Assembly (NCBI RefSeq): GCF_001578875.1
Contig: NZ_KQ969506.1
Location: forward strand, 649,189-706,796
Length of the DNA: 57,608 bases
Reading direction: 5' to 3'
Source of the DNA: Streptococcus sp. DD13
GTDB lineage: Bacteria; Bacillota; Bacilli; Lactobacillales; Streptococcaceae
The first letter of the stretch is position 1. Each line of letters opens with the position of its first letter. The notes below the pieces were generated by a model, which saw only the letters and a list, made by a program, of their open reading frames with translations, was not told the DNA's origin and searched no databases. Shown piece after piece: positions 7,672 to 17,386 of this stretch. The position numbers and the translations under genes were made by a program.

Positions 7672-8307
7672 ATGCCAGTCTATGAATTTTGTGCAGAAAA
7701 CATCACCTTATTAGAGAAAGCGTTTAAAGCCGGTGCCAGCCGGGTAGAGCTGTGTGACAATCTAGCGGTCGGAGGAACGACACCTAGTTACGGGGTCATA
7801 AAAGAAGCCGTTCGGATAGCAAAAATGTATCAGGCAAAAGTCATCGTCATGATCCGTCCCCGTGGAGGCGATTTTGTCTATAGTCCCCAAGAGTTAGAAA
7901 TCATGCTAGAGGATATACAATGTGCACGATCCTTAGGGGTCGATGGGTTTGCTACTGGGGTTTTAACTGCTGATGATCTCCTCGATAAAAAAGCACTGTT
8001 AACCTTGTTGAAAGCCAGTCAAGGATTCGAATTCACCCTGCATATGGCCTTTGATCAACTTCCTGAGGCAAATCAGGGAAGTGCTATCCAATGGCTCAAG
8101 GAACAGGGTGTCACTCGACTACTGACCCGAGCTGGAGGTCCTGATACTCCTTTAGACAGACGATTACAGCGCTACAAAGAGTTTTCTCAACTGGCCGATG
8201 GGCAGTTAGAAATCCTTGCAGGAGGCGGTATCTCCACGACCAATCGCGATCAATTTCTGGCCATTCCAGGAATCGAACAAGTGCATGGCACACGTATCGT
8301 TTTTTAA
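7672..8307 (+). CDS. cutC: CutC family protein (copper homeostasis family)
   Basis: A 211-residue TIM-barrel protein of the CutC family. The N-terminal signature YEFCAENI and GASRVELCDNLAVGGTTPS is clear, as are VMIRPRGGDFVYS and EFTLHMAFDQ. The C-terminal ILAGGGIS strand and HGTRIVF complete the barrel. CutC has been linked to copper tolerance, but its biochemical role is not settled. The start is supported by GGAGG six bases upstream. No copper transport genes lie nearby. Confidence 0.9.
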   Translation: MPVYEFCAENITLLEKAFKAGASRVELCDNLAVGGTTPSYGVIKEAVRIAKMYQAKVIVMIRPRGGDFVYSPQELEIMLEDIQCARSLGVDGFATGVLTADDLLDKKALLTLLKASQGFEFTLHMAFDQLPEANQGSAIQWLKEQGVTRLLTRAGGPDTPLDRRLQRYKEFSQLADGQLEILAGGGISTTNRDQFLAIPGIEQVHGTRIVF

Positions 8308-8343
8308 GAAGAAAACCGATTCCATTCCTCTTTCATCCAATGT

Positions 8344-8370
8344 AAAAAAACAAGGCCTGAAGAGGTCTTG
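8344..8370 (-). terminator. Rho-independent terminator downstream of tRNA-Arg
   Basis: CAAGACCT and AGGCCTTG form an eight-base stem (one G-U pair) with a four-base loop. On the minus strand it is followed by seven Ts. It would end the transcript carrying tRNA-Arg. Confidence 0.75.
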
Positions 8371-8383
8371 CTTGTGAATTCTG

Positions 8384-8565
8384 TTATTCTATTGTGATTA
8401 GCGCTCTAAACTCTTCTCGTTGGTATACATCGGATTTAATAGACCAAAAGCTTTTCAGAAAAGTTATGTTAGGTCTTTCCTCGCTATCTACCGATACTCC
8501 ACTGTAAATCTGTCGGGTGAATTTTGGGCGATCCCCAGAAAACCCACCAAATAAGCACTTTACTA
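8384..8565 (-). other. Open reading frame without a start codon, just 3' of tRNA-Arg
   Basis: The minus strand stays open for about 60 codons from the 3' end of the tRNA to a TAA at 8384-8386, ending ...KSDVYQREEFRALITIE. No ATG, GTG or TTG occurs in frame outside the tRNA. The peptide looks natural but I do not recognise it. It could be the tail of a former element integrated at the tRNA, or chance. Confidence 0.3.
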
Positions 8566-8637
8566 TCTCCCCTGCCGGAATCGAACCAGCAACTACTCCT
8601 TAGGAGGGAGTTGTTATATCCATTGAACTAAGGGGAG
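8566..8637 (-). tRNA. tRNA-Arg (anticodon CCU)
   Basis: The minus strand folds as a 72-base tRNA. The acceptor stem is CTCCCCT with AGGGGAG and discriminator A. The anticodon stem ACTCC/GGAGT holds loop CTCCTAA, so the anticodon is CCT, reading AGG. The T arm contains GGTTCGATTCC. CCA is not encoded. It lies downstream of rplS on the same strand. Confidence 0.93.
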
Positions 8638-8732
8638 GGAAAAGAGAAAGAAAAGGGTCACATGGAACGCCTTCTACTTCTCTCCAAATCCATCCTAGCT
8701 ATTCTCAGCTGGGATAGACCATTCCTATCCTT

Positions 8733-8769
8733 AAAAAAAGAGTTTGGGACAACTGCCCCAGACTCTTCT
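8733..8769 (-). terminator. Terminator after rplS
   Basis: On the minus strand AAGAGTCTGGGG and CCCAAACTCTT form an imperfect stem followed by seven Ts, directly after the rplS stop. Confidence 0.85.
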
Positions 8770-9116
8770 TATTTACGGATTTCCTTGATACGTGCTGCTT
8801 TACCTTGTAATGCACGAAGGTAGTACAATTTCGCACGACGTACTTTACCGTAACGAACAACCTCAATCTTGTCAACACGTGGAGTGTGGATTGGGAATGT
8901 ACGCTCTACTCCGATACCGCCAGAAATCTTACGAACAGTGTACATCTCTGAGATTCCTTGACCTTTACGGGAGATAACAACTCCTTCAAAGATCTGGATA
9001 CGTTCGCGACTTCCTTCGACAACTTTCGCGTGAACACGAACAGTATCACCAGGACGGAAAGAAGGGATATCAGTACGAAGTTGACCTTCAGTCAAACTTT
9101 GGATTAATGGATTCAT
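8769..9116 (-). CDS. rplS: 50S ribosomal protein L19
   Basis: A 115-residue ribosomal protein at the 30S-50S interface. The sequence is typical: [52 protein letters not shown], and the basic end [12 protein letters not shown]. It is transcribed alone from a strong promoter overlapping the end of whiA and has its own terminator. The leader of about 80 bases probably carries the autoregulatory L19 leader RNA. Confidence 0.98.
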   Translation of the reverse strand: MNPLIQSLTEGQLRTDIPSFRPGDTVRVHAKVVEGSRERIQIFEGVVISRKGQGISEMYTVRKISGGIGVERTFPIHTPRVDKIEVVRYGKVRRAKLYYLRALQGKAARIKEIRK

Positions 9117-9231
9117 TTTTTTCTCCTATCTTCGTCAATCATAGGCGCCTTTAAGCCCAGCGGATAAACTGTATTTCTGTATGTCCATTACATACTCTTA
9201 TAATTATATCAGATGCTCTTTGGAAAGTAAA
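9117..9231 (-). promoter_or_regulatory. rplS promoter and L19 leader region
   Basis: On the minus strand TTTACT (9226-9231) and TATAAT (9203-9208) are 17 bases apart, giving a start near 9196. The leader between there and the ATG contains a GC-rich segment, GGCTTAAAGGCGCC, that can pair internally. This matches the known position of the L19 leader in Bacillota; the exact fold was not computed. Confidence 0.65.
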
Positions 9232-9237
9232 GATTTT

Positions 9238-10149
9238 TTACAGCTCTTCTGCGATTTTGTTAATTTTTCGTAACCGGTGGTTCACGCCGCTTTTGCTGAT
9301 AGGGGTCGTTAATTGCTCCGCCAACTGTTGCAAGGAAAAATCAGGATTTTGAAGGCGAAGATGGGCTATTTCTTGTAACTCTAGTGGCAACTGATCCAGA
9401 CCAATGGTTTCTCGGATTTTTGCAATATTATTAAGCGTTTTTAAGCTAGCTGTCATCGTTCGTGCAATATTGGCTGTTTCAGCATTGGTAGCCCGGTTGA
9501 GATCATTCCTTGCTTCACGCATGATTTTAATGTTTTCAAATTCAACCTTGGCCTCATCTGCTCCAATCACCAAGAGAAAATCTAGGATATCCTCTGCTCG
9601 TTGCAAATAGGTGATCGTACCTTTACTACGAACGATCACCTTAGCATCCAGTAAAAACCGGTGCATCAAGACAGATAAGTCCTGGGCATGGTCCTGATAA
9701 ACAGAAGCAATTTCAAGCTGATACCGACCTTTTTCAGGATCCTTAATGGTCCCAGCAGCTAAGAAGGCCCCTCTCAGATAAGCTTGGCTCTGCTCATCAT
9801 CTCTCATAATCTCCGTCGCAATCCCTGTCTCCAGCCCAAACATGTCATCTGCTAGATAGAGCTCATCCAATATGTCGTTGACTCGGGTCTCTAAGAAAAT
9901 CGTGTAAACCCGATTTTTCCTCAAATTCGTCTTTTGATGATGACGGAGATCCCCCTTGATCGCAAAGATCCGCTCAATCAGCTCGTAGATATGGCGAGCC
10001 ACCTTGGCATTTTCAGTCGTAATAGATAAGGTTAAACCGGATGAGGTCAAACCGACACTGCCAGACAGCTTAATAATAGCTGCCAACTCTGCCTTATCCA
10101 CTCGATCAAGAGTCAAAATTTCTTCCTTGACTTTTACTGTAAAACTCAT
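9238..10149 (-). CDS. whiA: DNA-binding protein WhiA
   Basis: A 303-residue protein with an N-terminal LAGLIDADG-like fold (KLSGSVGLT, then [24 protein letters not shown] around residues 125-145) and a C-terminal helix-turn-helix ([34 protein letters not shown]). In actinobacteria WhiA regulates sporulation; in Bacillota it affects cell division and chromosome segregation. Its start overlaps the yvcK stop by four bases, in the conserved rapZ-yvcK-whiA operon. Confidence 0.96.
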   Translation of the reverse strand: MSFTVKVKEEILTLDRVDKAELAAIIKLSGSVGLTSSGLTLSITTENAKVARHIYELIERIFAIKGDLRHHQKTNLRKNRVYTIFLETRVNDILDELYLADDMFGLETGIATEIMRDDEQSQAYLRGAFLAAGTIKDPEKGRYQLEIASVYQDHAQDLSVLMHRFLLDAKVIVRSKGTITYLQRAEDILDFLLVIGADEAKVEFENIKIMREARNDLNRATNAETANIARTMTASLKTLNNIAKIRETIGLDQLPLELQEIAHLRLQNPDFSLQQLAEQLTTPISKSGVNHRLRKINKIAEEL

Positions 10150-11120
10150 GCCCGCACCTGTATAATCTTAAGCAATTCATCCACCACCAAATCTCCATCA
10201 TGGAAGGCTCCCCCATTTTCCAGACGAAGAAAATTCGAAGAAATAATCTGATCTGCTTGCTCTTTTAAGCCTTGAAAATCATGCTTCACTTGTACGAGAT
10301 ATTCGTCAAACTTATTGGAATTCATATATTCTTGAGGGACTGGCTCAACATTGACGAGAACCGTATCAATAGTGTGTTGACCGAGATGCTTGTTCAAAAC
10401 ACGCACATGATCCGCATCAGAGAAATACTCGGTCTCTCCTCTTTGGGTCATGATATTGCAAACATAAGTCACCTTAGCTTTGGTCTCCCGAAGGGCTTGC
10501 CCGATTTCTGATATCATGAGATTGGGTAGAATAGAAGTAAAGAGAGAGCCCGGTCCCAATACGATCATATCGCTATTCAGGATGGATTCTACCACTTTGC
10601 GACTGGCAGTTGGTTCCTCATCACTATAGGAATTCGTCACATAAACCCGCTCAATCAATCCTGGGTAGTCTGCAATCTTACTTTCCCCTACCACCTCATG
10701 TCCATCGAAAAAGACCGCATGAAGGGTTAAAGGGACCTCACTAACGGGATAGATTTTTCCAACAGTATGAAACATTTTAGACAAGACTTGCATGGCACTA
10801 TAAGTCGACCCTTGCATCTCAGAAATTCCAGCAATCATTAAATTTCCCAATGGGTGACCAGCTAAGGGGCCATCTGTATCTGCAAAGCGGTACTGGAGCA
10901 TCTTCTCATAAAATTTGGGCATATCTGACAAAGCGACAAGAACATTTCTCAAATCCCCTGGAGGGGTCACCTGCAAGGCTTCACGAATCTCACCAGAAGA
11001 GCCACCATCATCCGCCACGGTGACAATGGCTGTGATATCTACATCCTTATCGCGTAGACTTTTCAAGATGACAGGGATTCCCGTTCCCCCTCCGATGACC
11101 GTTATTTTCGGCTTTCTCAT
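10146..11120 (-). CDS. yvcK: YvcK/CofD-like family protein (gluconeogenesis factor)
   Basis: A 324-residue protein of the YvcK family, which binds UDP-sugars and is needed for normal cell shape and wall synthesis under gluconeogenic growth. The nucleotide-binding start is [18 protein letters not shown], followed by [14 protein letters not shown] and [15 protein letters not shown]-terminal Rossmann half contains [19 protein letters not shown]. It overlaps rapZ and whiA by four bases each, indicating translational coupling. Confidence 0.95.
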   Translation of the reverse strand: MRKPKITVIGGGTGIPVILKSLRDKDVDITAIVTVADDGGSSGEIREALQVTPPGDLRNVLVALSDMPKFYEKMLQYRFADTDGPLAGHPLGNLMIAGISEMQGSTYSAMQVLSKMFHTVGKIYPVSEVPLTLHAVFFDGHEVVGESKIADYPGLIERVYVTNSYSDEEPTASRKVVESILNSDMIVLGPGSLFTSILPNLMISEIGQALRETKAKVTYVCNIMTQRGETEYFSDADHVRVLNKHLGQHTIDTVLVNVEPVPQEYMNSNKFDEYLVQVKHDFQGLKEQADQIISSNFLRLENGGAFHDGDLVVDELLKIIQVRA

Positions 11121-12004
11121 GAACGATTTACCGTTTCCTTTCGACGATCTTTATCCCGATGGCTTTGGTTGACAGGCCAATCTTTTCCTAAATCTTCCGC
11201 TAAGCGCTTGGCAAAAGCGGTACTTCGATGTTGCCCTCCTGTACAGCCAATCGCAATCGTTAAGACGGACTTGCCTTCCTTTCGGTAGCCCGGCAAAATC
11301 GGACGCAACAAGCCTACCAAATGTTGGTAAAACTCTTCTGATTCCTCGTGTTGCATCACATATTGATAGACATCTGGATCAAGCCCGGTTTGGTTACGTA
11401 ATTCTGGCAGGTAGTATGGGTTAGGCAGAAAGCGCACGTCAAAAACAAGGTCTGCATCTAAGGGGATCCCATATTTGAAACCAAAGGACATCACCTCCAC
11501 TCGGAAATGAACCTGATTTTCTTGGGTTCCAAACTGATCCGTAATTTCTTTACGCAGATTGCGAGGAGTCAGATCCGAAGTATCAATGACATTCTGACTC
11601 ATATTTTTGAGGGGGGCTAATAATTTCCTCTCCTTGTGAATCCCATCTAAAACGCGTCCATCGACTGCCAAAGGATGCGACCGTCGCGTTTCTTTATAGC
11701 GCGCCACCAGCTCACTATCTGTAGCATCCAGGAAAAGAATTTTAAAATTGATGTCATCTGCACTCTCAATATCATCTAAAATATCGATGATTTCAGAGAA
11801 AAAACTTCGGCTTCGCATGTCTACTACCAAAGCCAGCTTGTCCAAATCACGACTTGAACGAATTAATTCAAGAAATTTGGGTAATAATGCTGGGGGCATG
11901 TTGTCCATGGTGAAATACCCCAAATCTTCAAAAGATTGGATTGCAACGGTTTTTCCTGCACCGGACATCCCCGTTACAATCACGAGATGAATCTTCTTAT
12001 CCAT
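11117..12004 (-). CDS. rapZ: RapZ/YvcJ nucleotide-binding protein
   Basis: A 295-residue P-loop protein. The Walker A is GMSGAGKT near residue 12, Walker B-like LVVDMRSR near 60, and the C-terminal domain carries [20 protein letters not shown]. In E. coli RapZ controls glmS through small RNAs. In Bacillota (YvcJ) it hydrolyses nucleotides and affects competence and wall metabolism; no sRNA system is visible here. It is first in the three-gene operon, with a GGAG-type ribosome-binding site before the ATG at 12004. Confidence 0.95.
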   Translation of the reverse strand: MDKKIHLVIVTGMSGAGKTVAIQSFEDLGYFTMDNMPPALLPKFLELIRSSRDLDKLALVVDMRSRSFFSEIIDILDDIESADDINFKILFLDATDSELVARYKETRRSHPLAVDGRVLDGIHKERKLLAPLKNMSQNVIDTSDLTPRNLRKEITDQFGTQENQVHFRVEVMSFGFKYGIPLDADLVFDVRFLPNPYYLPELRNQTGLDPDVYQYVMQHEESEEFYQHLVGLLRPILPGYRKEGKSVLTIAIGCTGGQHRSTAFAKRLAEDLGKDWPVNQSHRDKDRRKETVNRS

Positions 12005-12043
12005 TCCTACAAACTCCTTTACAGATCACTTTATACTTGTCTT

Positions 12044-12052
12044 ATTATAGCA
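12044..12052 (-). promoter_or_regulatory. Extended -10 promoter of rapZ-yvcK-whiA
   Basis: TGCTATAAT on the minus strand, 40 bases before the rapZ start. No good -35 is visible, as expected for an extended -10 promoter. Confidence 0.6.
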
Positions 12053-12070
12053 CAAGTAAAGAAGGGACAT

Positions 12071-12117
12071 AAAAAAAAGAAGTGAAATACTCCACAATAG
12101 TCGTATCACAGCTTCTT
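12071..12117 (-). terminator. Terminator after ridA
   Basis: GAAGCTGTGATAC and GTATTTCACTTC pair imperfectly on the minus strand around a 12-base loop and are followed by eight Ts. Confidence 0.75.
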
Positions 12118-12139
12118 TCATGTCTGTTTTCATAAAAGG

Positions 12140-12529
12140 CTAGTTAGAGGATGGAAGTTCTGCAATGACTTCTACTTCTACTTTTACATCCTTTGGCAAA
12201 CGAGCTACCTCTACACAAGAACGGGCCGGAAAGGCTTGCTGAAAGGCCGTCGCATAGACTTCGTTAAAAGCTACGAAGTCATTGATATCGCTGAGGAAGC
12301 AAGTGGTTTTAACCACATGATCAAAATCTGTCCCAGCTTCTGCCAAAATAGCCTCCACGTTTTTTAACACTTGCTCTGTCTGAGCCTGGATCGTATCTCC
12401 AACGATTTCACCCGTTTCAGGTGAAAGAGGGACTTGCCCAGATGCAAAGAGTAGATTGCCTACGATTCGACCTTGAACGTAAGGCCCTAAGGCCTTCGGT
12501 GCTTTATCCGTATGAACAACATTTGCCAT
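12140..12529 (-). CDS. ridA: RidA family enamine/imine deaminase
   Basis: A 129-residue trimeric enzyme that hydrolyses reactive enamines, such as 2-aminoacrylate from PLP enzymes, protecting them from damage. The family signatures are ALGPYVQGRIVGNLLFASGQ near the start and the C-terminal RSCVEVARLPKDVKVEVE with the substrate-binding Arg. It is a single-gene unit: an extended -10 box TGGTATAAT (12565-12573, minus) lies upstream and a terminator downstream. Confidence 0.94.
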   Translation of the reverse strand: MANVVHTDKAPKALGPYVQGRIVGNLLFASGQVPLSPETGEIVGDTIQAQTEQVLKNVEAILAEAGTDFDHVVKTTCFLSDINDFVAFNEVYATAFQQAFPARSCVEVARLPKDVKVEVEVIAELPSSN

Positions 12530-12598
12530 ATTAAAATCTCCTTTTCGTCTGTCACATTACCATTATTATACCAAACTATGAAAAAGATGAAAAGAAAA

Positions 12599-12777
12599 GG
12601 AGGCTGGGACAAAAGTCCCAGCCTCTCCATTGTTTTTGGATGGTCGAGCAAGACGCAGTGGTTGAGTGGACTCTACAAGGCTGATTTCATCCGCTTTTAC
12701 AGCCCTACTCAACTGTGCGGAGGTGGGACGACGAAATCGAATTCTAAGGAATGACCGATTTCTGTCCCACGCTCTTT
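12599..12777 (-). repeat. Intergenic repeat element, copy A (full length, inverted relative to B and C)
   Basis: This element occurs three times in the window. Read on the minus strand, it begins GTGGGACAGAAATCGGTCAT and includes CGATTTCGTCGTCCCACCTC, which together form a first hairpin. A central hairpin follows (GTTGAGTAGGGCT against AGTCCACTCAAC). It ends with GAGGCTGGGAC and GTCCCAGCCTC, a terminator-type stem. It lies between the alcohol dehydrogenase gene and ridA, so it can end transcription from the former. It encodes no protein. Confidence 0.85.
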
Positions 12778-12910
12778 CCTCTGTTTAAGAGTGATTTGTC
12801 CCTCTCTCTTAGAATTTCTAAGAAAACCTTGACTTCAGATGAGACCGTTTCTATCCTAGCATACATGCGACCCAGAACGGAATGTTGGGCCAGAGTGCTT
12901 TCCTTAGATC

Positions 12911-14014
12911 TTAAGCTTGCTCAGACGTCAGCGAGAGACCGTACTGATGAGCCTTGAGAATAGCCTTTTGGAATTCTTCTTTTGTGAATGGTGTATTGCG
13001 ACACTCCGTCGTGGTAATGGCAAAGGTAGCTAACTCTTCTACATCATTGACGGTCAAGCCTAAATCAAATAAGGTCAGAGGAAGCTTTATGGACTGATTA
13101 AATTGGGCTACTTTCGCAAGCTTATCGTCTTCCTCATAGTAGGCATGAAGGACCATGACACCAAAGGCTACTACAGCCCCATGCAGGTAAGTCCCTGATC
13201 TTGGGATTGTCGTTGTGGCATTGTAAAAAGCGTGAGCGTGAGCCGATACGAAATCAAAATCCTTTTGATTCTCTAAATTGGAAGCATAGGCGGTTGAGAC
13301 AATAATGGACAAAATAATCTCCTCCACACCCTTGCTAAGTCGTTGTTGGCGCACATCCTCAATAGCTTCCTCCCCATAGGCATAAAAGGCAAATTCAGAT
13401 GACTTTGCAATCGCCTCTCCTAACAAGGCCGCATGGTTTAATTCTTGACCCCGTTTTTGGGCTTCGAGAATCGCCCGCTCAACCTCCGGTCCTTTCGACA
13501 AACCATCTCCAACACCAGCCCAAAAATATTTCACCGGGGCTTCTGCAATAATTTTAGTATTGATAAAAATATGAAGGGGGGCCTTCGGATAACCATAATA
13601 GGCTAAACTATGATCATCCTTGTAGACTACGGCGATAGCCGTCCCCGCTGCACAGTTGGAGCAGATAGTGGGAAAAGAGAACATCGGCTTATCTAGCTCA
13701 AGGGAGACCATTTTGCTCGTATCCAGCGCTCGGCCTCCTCCAAATCCAAATAAAACGTCTGCTTCTTGCACAGCTGGATGAGCTACTAGCCTATCAATAT
13801 TGGACTGGGTGGAATCTTGTCCATAGACAAAGACTCCCGTCACTTGATATCCTGCTGCTTCAAGGACTGCAAGGACTTCTTCTTTCGCAACCGAAAGGGC
13901 CGTCTCTCCCCCAATCAAGGCTATTTTCTTAAAGGAATAGGAAGCAAGTACAGCAGGAATTTCCTGATAGGCGGTTTCTCCAAAAGTGTAATTGGACATG
14001 ATGGTCGTTGTCAT
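12911..14014 (-). CDS. Iron-type alcohol dehydrogenase (glycerol dehydrogenase-like)
   Basis: A 367-residue group III metal-dependent dehydrogenase. The NAD-binding half has IALIGGETA and GFGGGRALDTSK (about residues 92-103). The metal site is visible as GVGDGLSK (Asp ligand, about 167), HAHAFYN (His, about 259) and LHGAVVAFG (His, about 277). The substrate is uncertain: glycerol dehydrogenase and other polyol or hydroxyacid dehydrogenases share this pattern. The ATG has GGGAG seven bases upstream. It appears monocistronic, ended by the repeat element downstream. Confidence 0.88.
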   Translation of the reverse strand: MTTTIMSNYTFGETAYQEIPAVLASYSFKKIALIGGETALSVAKEEVLAVLEAAGYQVTGVFVYGQDSTQSNIDRLVAHPAVQEADVLFGFGGGRALDTSKMVSLELDKPMFSFPTICSNCAAGTAIAVVYKDDHSLAYYGYPKAPLHIFINTKIIAEAPVKYFWAGVGDGLSKGPEVERAILEAQKRGQELNHAALLGEAIAKSSEFAFYAYGEEAIEDVRQQRLSKGVEEIILSIIVSTAYASNLENQKDFDFVSAHAHAFYNATTTIPRSGTYLHGAVVAFGVMVLHAYYEEDDKLAKVAQFNQSIKLPLTLFDLGLTVNDVEELATFAITTTECRNTPFTKEEFQKAILKAHQYGLSLTSEQA

Positions 14015-14059
14015 TGGCTATCTCCCCTCTCTCGTATGTGTCTTGTCTATTGAAACAGA

Positions 14060-15406
14060 CTATGGTTTAATCCGGTGGAGCATCCGTGGGAATGGGATGG
14101 CTTCGCGGATATGTTTGGTACCTGCCGCAAAGGTCACCATGCGCTCAATTCCAATTCCAAATCCACAGTGAGGAACGGAACCGTACTTACGGAGATCTAG
14201 GTAGAACTCGTACTCAGACTTGTCCATTCCAAGCTCATCCATCTTGGCAACAAGAGCATCGTAGTCCGTTTCCCGTTCTGATCCTCCGATGATTTCTCCG
14301 TAACCTTCTGGAGCAAGCAGGTCTGCACAGAGCACGCGCTCTGGATTTCCAGGAACTGGCTTCATGTAGAAGGCCTTGATAGCTGCCGGATAGTTGACGA
14401 TAAAGGTTGGTACGCCAAAATAGTTAGAAATCCATGTTTCGTGTGGTGAACCAAAGTCAATTCCTGCTTCTACGTGGTCATACTCAGCATCTGCATCATT
14501 TTCATGCTCTTGAAGAAGGGCAATGGCTTCATCGTAGGTGATGCGTTTAAAAGGCTCTGCAATGTAGCGTTTCAAGAGCTCAGGATCCCGCTCTAAAGTT
14601 TCCAAGGCTTGAGGGGCACGGTCCAAAACTCCTTGGAGAAGGGCTTTGACATAGGCTTCTTGCAAATCAAGGGATTCATCGTGGCTCAAGAACGGGTACT
14701 CCGCATCCATCATCCAGAACTCAGTCAAATGACGGCGGGTTTTGGATTTTTCCGCGCGAAAGACCGGTCCAAAGTCATAAACACGACCAAGGGCCATGGC
14801 ACCTGCTTCTAGGTAAAGCTGACCAGATTGGCTAAGAAAGGCAGGTGTGCCAAAGTAATCTGTTTCAAAGAGTTCGGTTGAGTCTTCTGCCGCATTGCCT
14901 GAAAGAATCGGGCTATCAAACTTGATAAAGCCATTCTTGTCAAAGAACTCGTAAGTTGCGTAGATGATGGCGTTACGAATTTGCATGATGGCTACTTGCT
15001 TGCGAGAACGAAGCCAGAGATGACGATTGTCCATGAGGAAGTCTGTCCCGTGCTCTTTTGGAGTGATGGGATAATCAGTTGATTCACCGATGACTTCGAT
15101 ATCCGTAATGTCCAGCTCATAGCCGAACTTCGAACGCTCGTCTTCCTTAACAATCCCTGTCACATAAACAGAGGTTTCTTGGCTCAGGCGTTTGATGGTG
15201 TCAAACTTCTCAAGACCCACTTCTTCCCCGAATTTTTCAATAAAGTTGGGTTTAAAGGCTACCCCTTGAAAGAAGGCAGAACCGTCCCGCAATTGCAAGA
15301 AGGCAATTTTCCCTTTTCCGGACTTGTTGGCAACCCAAGCTCCAATGGTCACTTCTTGACCCACATAATCCTTAACATCGATAATTGATATACGTTTTTT
15401 TGACAT
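14060..15406 (-). CDS. asnS: Asparaginyl-tRNA synthetase
   Basis: A 448-residue class II synthetase that charges tRNA-Asn. The N-terminal OB fold reads [23 protein letters not shown], written here in part. Class II motif 2 is [19 protein letters not shown] and motif 3 is [15 protein letters not shown] near the end. The lack of the GatCAB-dependent AspRS features and the asnS-aspB-ypmB neighbourhood, also known from Bacillus, support AsnRS over AspRS. The start has an AGAAAGAGAG ribosome-binding region. Confidence 0.97.
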   Translation of the reverse strand: MSKKRISIIDVKDYVGQEVTIGAWVANKSGKGKIAFLQLRDGSAFFQGVAFKPNFIEKFGEEVGLEKFDTIKRLSQETSVYVTGIVKEDERSKFGYELDITDIEVIGESTDYPITPKEHGTDFLMDNRHLWLRSRKQVAIMQIRNAIIYATYEFFDKNGFIKFDSPILSGNAAEDSTELFETDYFGTPAFLSQSGQLYLEAGAMALGRVYDFGPVFRAEKSKTRRHLTEFWMMDAEYPFLSHDESLDLQEAYVKALLQGVLDRAPQALETLERDPELLKRYIAEPFKRITYDEAIALLQEHENDADAEYDHVEAGIDFGSPHETWISNYFGVPTFIVNYPAAIKAFYMKPVPGNPERVLCADLLAPEGYGEIIGGSERETDYDALVAKMDELGMDKSEYEFYLDLRKYGSVPHCGFGIGIERMVTFAAGTKHIREAIPFPRMLHRIKP

Positions 15407-15483
15407 AATGCTCTCTTTCTAATTTACTGATAGTTTGTCTAATTTTATTTAGGATAGATTGACTGGCCCCATGATTGAAAGGC

Positions 15484-15540
15484 CTATCCCTCTTTTAACT
15501 CAAGCAAGCGCTCCTCCCTATCAAGGACTGTGAGTTGCAT
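15484..15540 (-). other. Possible 18-codon small ORF between aspB and asnS
   Basis: On the minus strand an ATG follows AGCAGGA and opens an 18-codon frame (MQLTVLDREERLLELKEG) ending in TAG. It fills part of the 169-base gap upstream of asnS. It could be a leader peptide or chance. I see no T-box. Confidence 0.25.
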
Positions 15541-15575
15541 TTTCCTGCTTGGAAGGGCGCTTCTTTTTACCCAGT

Positions 15576-16756
15576 CTAAGTCTCCATAAACTGATGAAGT
15601 CTCTGGATAGCTTCTTTCAAGGTTTCCAAATCAGTTGCATAGGACAGACGGACATTTTCGGGTGCTCCAAATCCTGCTCCTGTCACGAGGGCAACCCCTA
15701 CTTCTTCCAAAATAGCAGTGGTAAAGGCCGTCACATCCGTGTAACCCTTCATTTCCATAGCCTTTTTGACATTTGGGAAAAGATAGAAGGCTCCTTGTGG
15801 TTTAACTACTTCAAAACCAGGGACTTGAGCCAATAGCGGATAAACGGTGTTAAGGCGGTGTTCAAAGGCTTGACGCATCTCCTCAACAGAGCTCTGGTCT
15901 CCGGTCAAAGCCTCGATGGCGGCATATTGGGAAACCGCCGCTAAGTTAGAGGTTGTTTGGCTAATCATTTTGGCCATGGCAGAGATGATTTCGGAGTTCC
16001 CTGTCGCGTAGCCAACCCGCCAACCGGTCATAGAATAGGCTTTTGATAGCCCATTGACGACGATCGTTTGCTTTCGAATGGCTTCTGAAATACTGGAAAT
16101 CGATGTATAGGACACACCATTATAGACCAAGCGACTATAGATATCATCTGCTAAGATCAGTATATCGTGGGCTACTGCCCAATTTCCAATAGCTTCTAGT
16201 TCCTCGGGCTCATAGACCATCCCCGTTGGGTTAGAAGGGCTATTGAGTAGGAGGACTTTGGTTTTGTCTGTCCGAGTGGCTTCCAGTTGAGACACGGTCA
16301 CTTTAAAGTGTGTCTCTTCTGTAGCTTGGACAAATACAGGAACCCCTTCGTTCATCTTGACTTGATCCGCATAGGAAACCCAGTATGGTGTCGGGATGAT
16401 CACTTCATCTCCTTTATTGACCACAGCCGCAAAGAAAGCATAAAGGATGAATTTCGCCCCCGTCGCCACAACAACCTGATTGCCTTCAACACGGTATCCA
16501 TAAAAGTCTTGCATATGCAGACAGATGGCATCTTTTAACTCTGGCAATCCGGAAGCCAAGGTGTAAAAAGACGCTTTTCCGTTTTCAATGGACTCGATTG
16601 CTGCTTGCTGGATATTTTAGGAGTCACAAAGTCTGGTTGACCCAGGGTTAACTCCAAAATATCTCGCCCTTCAGCTTTCAAGGCCTTGGCTCTTGCACCA
16701 GCAGCTAGTGTCACGGATTCTTCCATCTCTACTACACGCTTTGATAACTTCGTCAT
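15576..16756 (-). pseudogene. aspB: Pyridoxal-phosphate aspartate aminotransferase (AspB/AspC), frameshifted
   Basis: The class I aminotransferase that interconverts aspartate and oxaloacetate. The N-terminal part starts at 16756 (MTKLSKRVVEMEES, LELTLGQPDFVTPK) and runs out of frame after that proline-lysine. The rest continues in another frame as ASGLPELKDAICLHM and includes NSPSNPTG, the Asp-Tyr cofactor pair in LADDIYSRLVYNG, and the PLP lysine in NGLSKAYSMTGWRVGY. Adding one A to the A4 run (T4 at 16615-16618, plus) restores a 393-residue protein of normal length. The ATG abuts the ypmB stop and has GGAGGG eight bases upstream. The break is probably a sequence error. Confidence 0.9.
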
Positions 16757-17254
16757 CTAGATTCCCTCCTTATGAACAAATGCACCTGTCTTAAAATGAA
16801 TCACATAGTAAGCAGTCCCTGAGCGCACTTCCCAGACTGGCTGCTCGCCTTCAAATCCAGCGATAACATGATCAATCTTCTTAGCTCCTTGCTGACGAGC
16901 CACCTCTATCGCCCTATCCTTTGAAATCCCAGACGAGAGAGGATACATCCGTATTTTATGGCTCTTTTCTGAAATCAAGACCAGTTGAACCGTATTTGCT
17001 TGATCTCGTCCAATGACACTATAATAGAGCTCAGACCCTTTATAGAGATCGATGGAGGTAATTGTCCGAAGACCTGCTGTTTGTTGAGCTACTTCTTCTG
17101 CCTGAAGTTTCGCCTGACGAAAGGGGTCTGCAGAAGCCATGATCAGGTAGAGGCTTGAAAAAACAATGGTGATGGCAACCAGTAACGTCCCCCATAGTAA
17201 CTGACTAGAGAGGGGATAGCGCTTTCGCCGTACTTTTCCTCGATTTTTCTTCAT
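16757..17254 (-). CDS. YpmB-like DUF5590 protein, membrane-anchored
   Basis: A 165-residue protein with a basic N-terminus (MKKNRGKVRRKR), one transmembrane helix (about residues 17-37, LLWGTLLVAITIVFSSLYLI) and an extracellular part of the DUF5590/PepSY-like type. Bacillus ypmB holds the same place beside aspB and asnS, which supports the call. A longer frame reaches back to 17464 but would overlap the divergent marR gene and its promoter, so I use the ATG at 17254. No ribosome-binding site precedes it. A TATAAT box ends only seven bases upstream, suggesting a leaderless message. Confidence 0.82.
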   Translation of the reverse strand: MKKNRGKVRRKRYPLSSQLLWGTLLVAITIVFSSLYLIMASADPFRQAKLQAEEVAQQTAGLRTITSIDLYKGSELYYSVIGRDQANTVQLVLISEKSHKIRMYPLSSGISKDRAIEVARQQGAKKIDHVIAGFEGEQPVWEVRSGTAYYVIHFKTGAFVHKEGI

Positions 17255-17261
17255 AAAAATA

Positions 17262-17267
17262 ATTATA
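17262..17267 (-). promoter_or_regulatory. -10 box placing the ypmB transcript start at its ATG
   Basis: TATAAT on the minus strand ends seven bases before the ypmB ATG at 17254. No good -35 is seen. The likely transcript start falls on or one base before the A of the ATG. Confidence 0.5.
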
Positions 17268-17351
17268 CAATATTTCCCAGTGATGTGCCATCCTTTCAAA
17301 GAGAATTCTGCATAAATCGGCAAAGGAGCTTCTAACGGAAGGAATTGGATA

Positions 17352-17380
17352 TTGCGACTCTCTTGTAATCTTGGTAAAAT
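17352..17380 (+). promoter_or_regulatory. marR promoter, leaderless configuration
   Basis: TTGCGA (17352-17357) and TAAAAT (17375-17380) are 17 bases apart, with TGG before the -10. Exactly six bases separate the -10 from the ATG at 17387, so the predicted +1 is the A of the start codon. Confidence 0.65.
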
Positions 17381-17386
17381 AAAAAT

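Noticed and set aside
12512..12957. Two plus-strand frames across the repeat element and beyond
   Set aside because: They are read through hairpins of the repeat and have low-complexity products; no homology is recognised.
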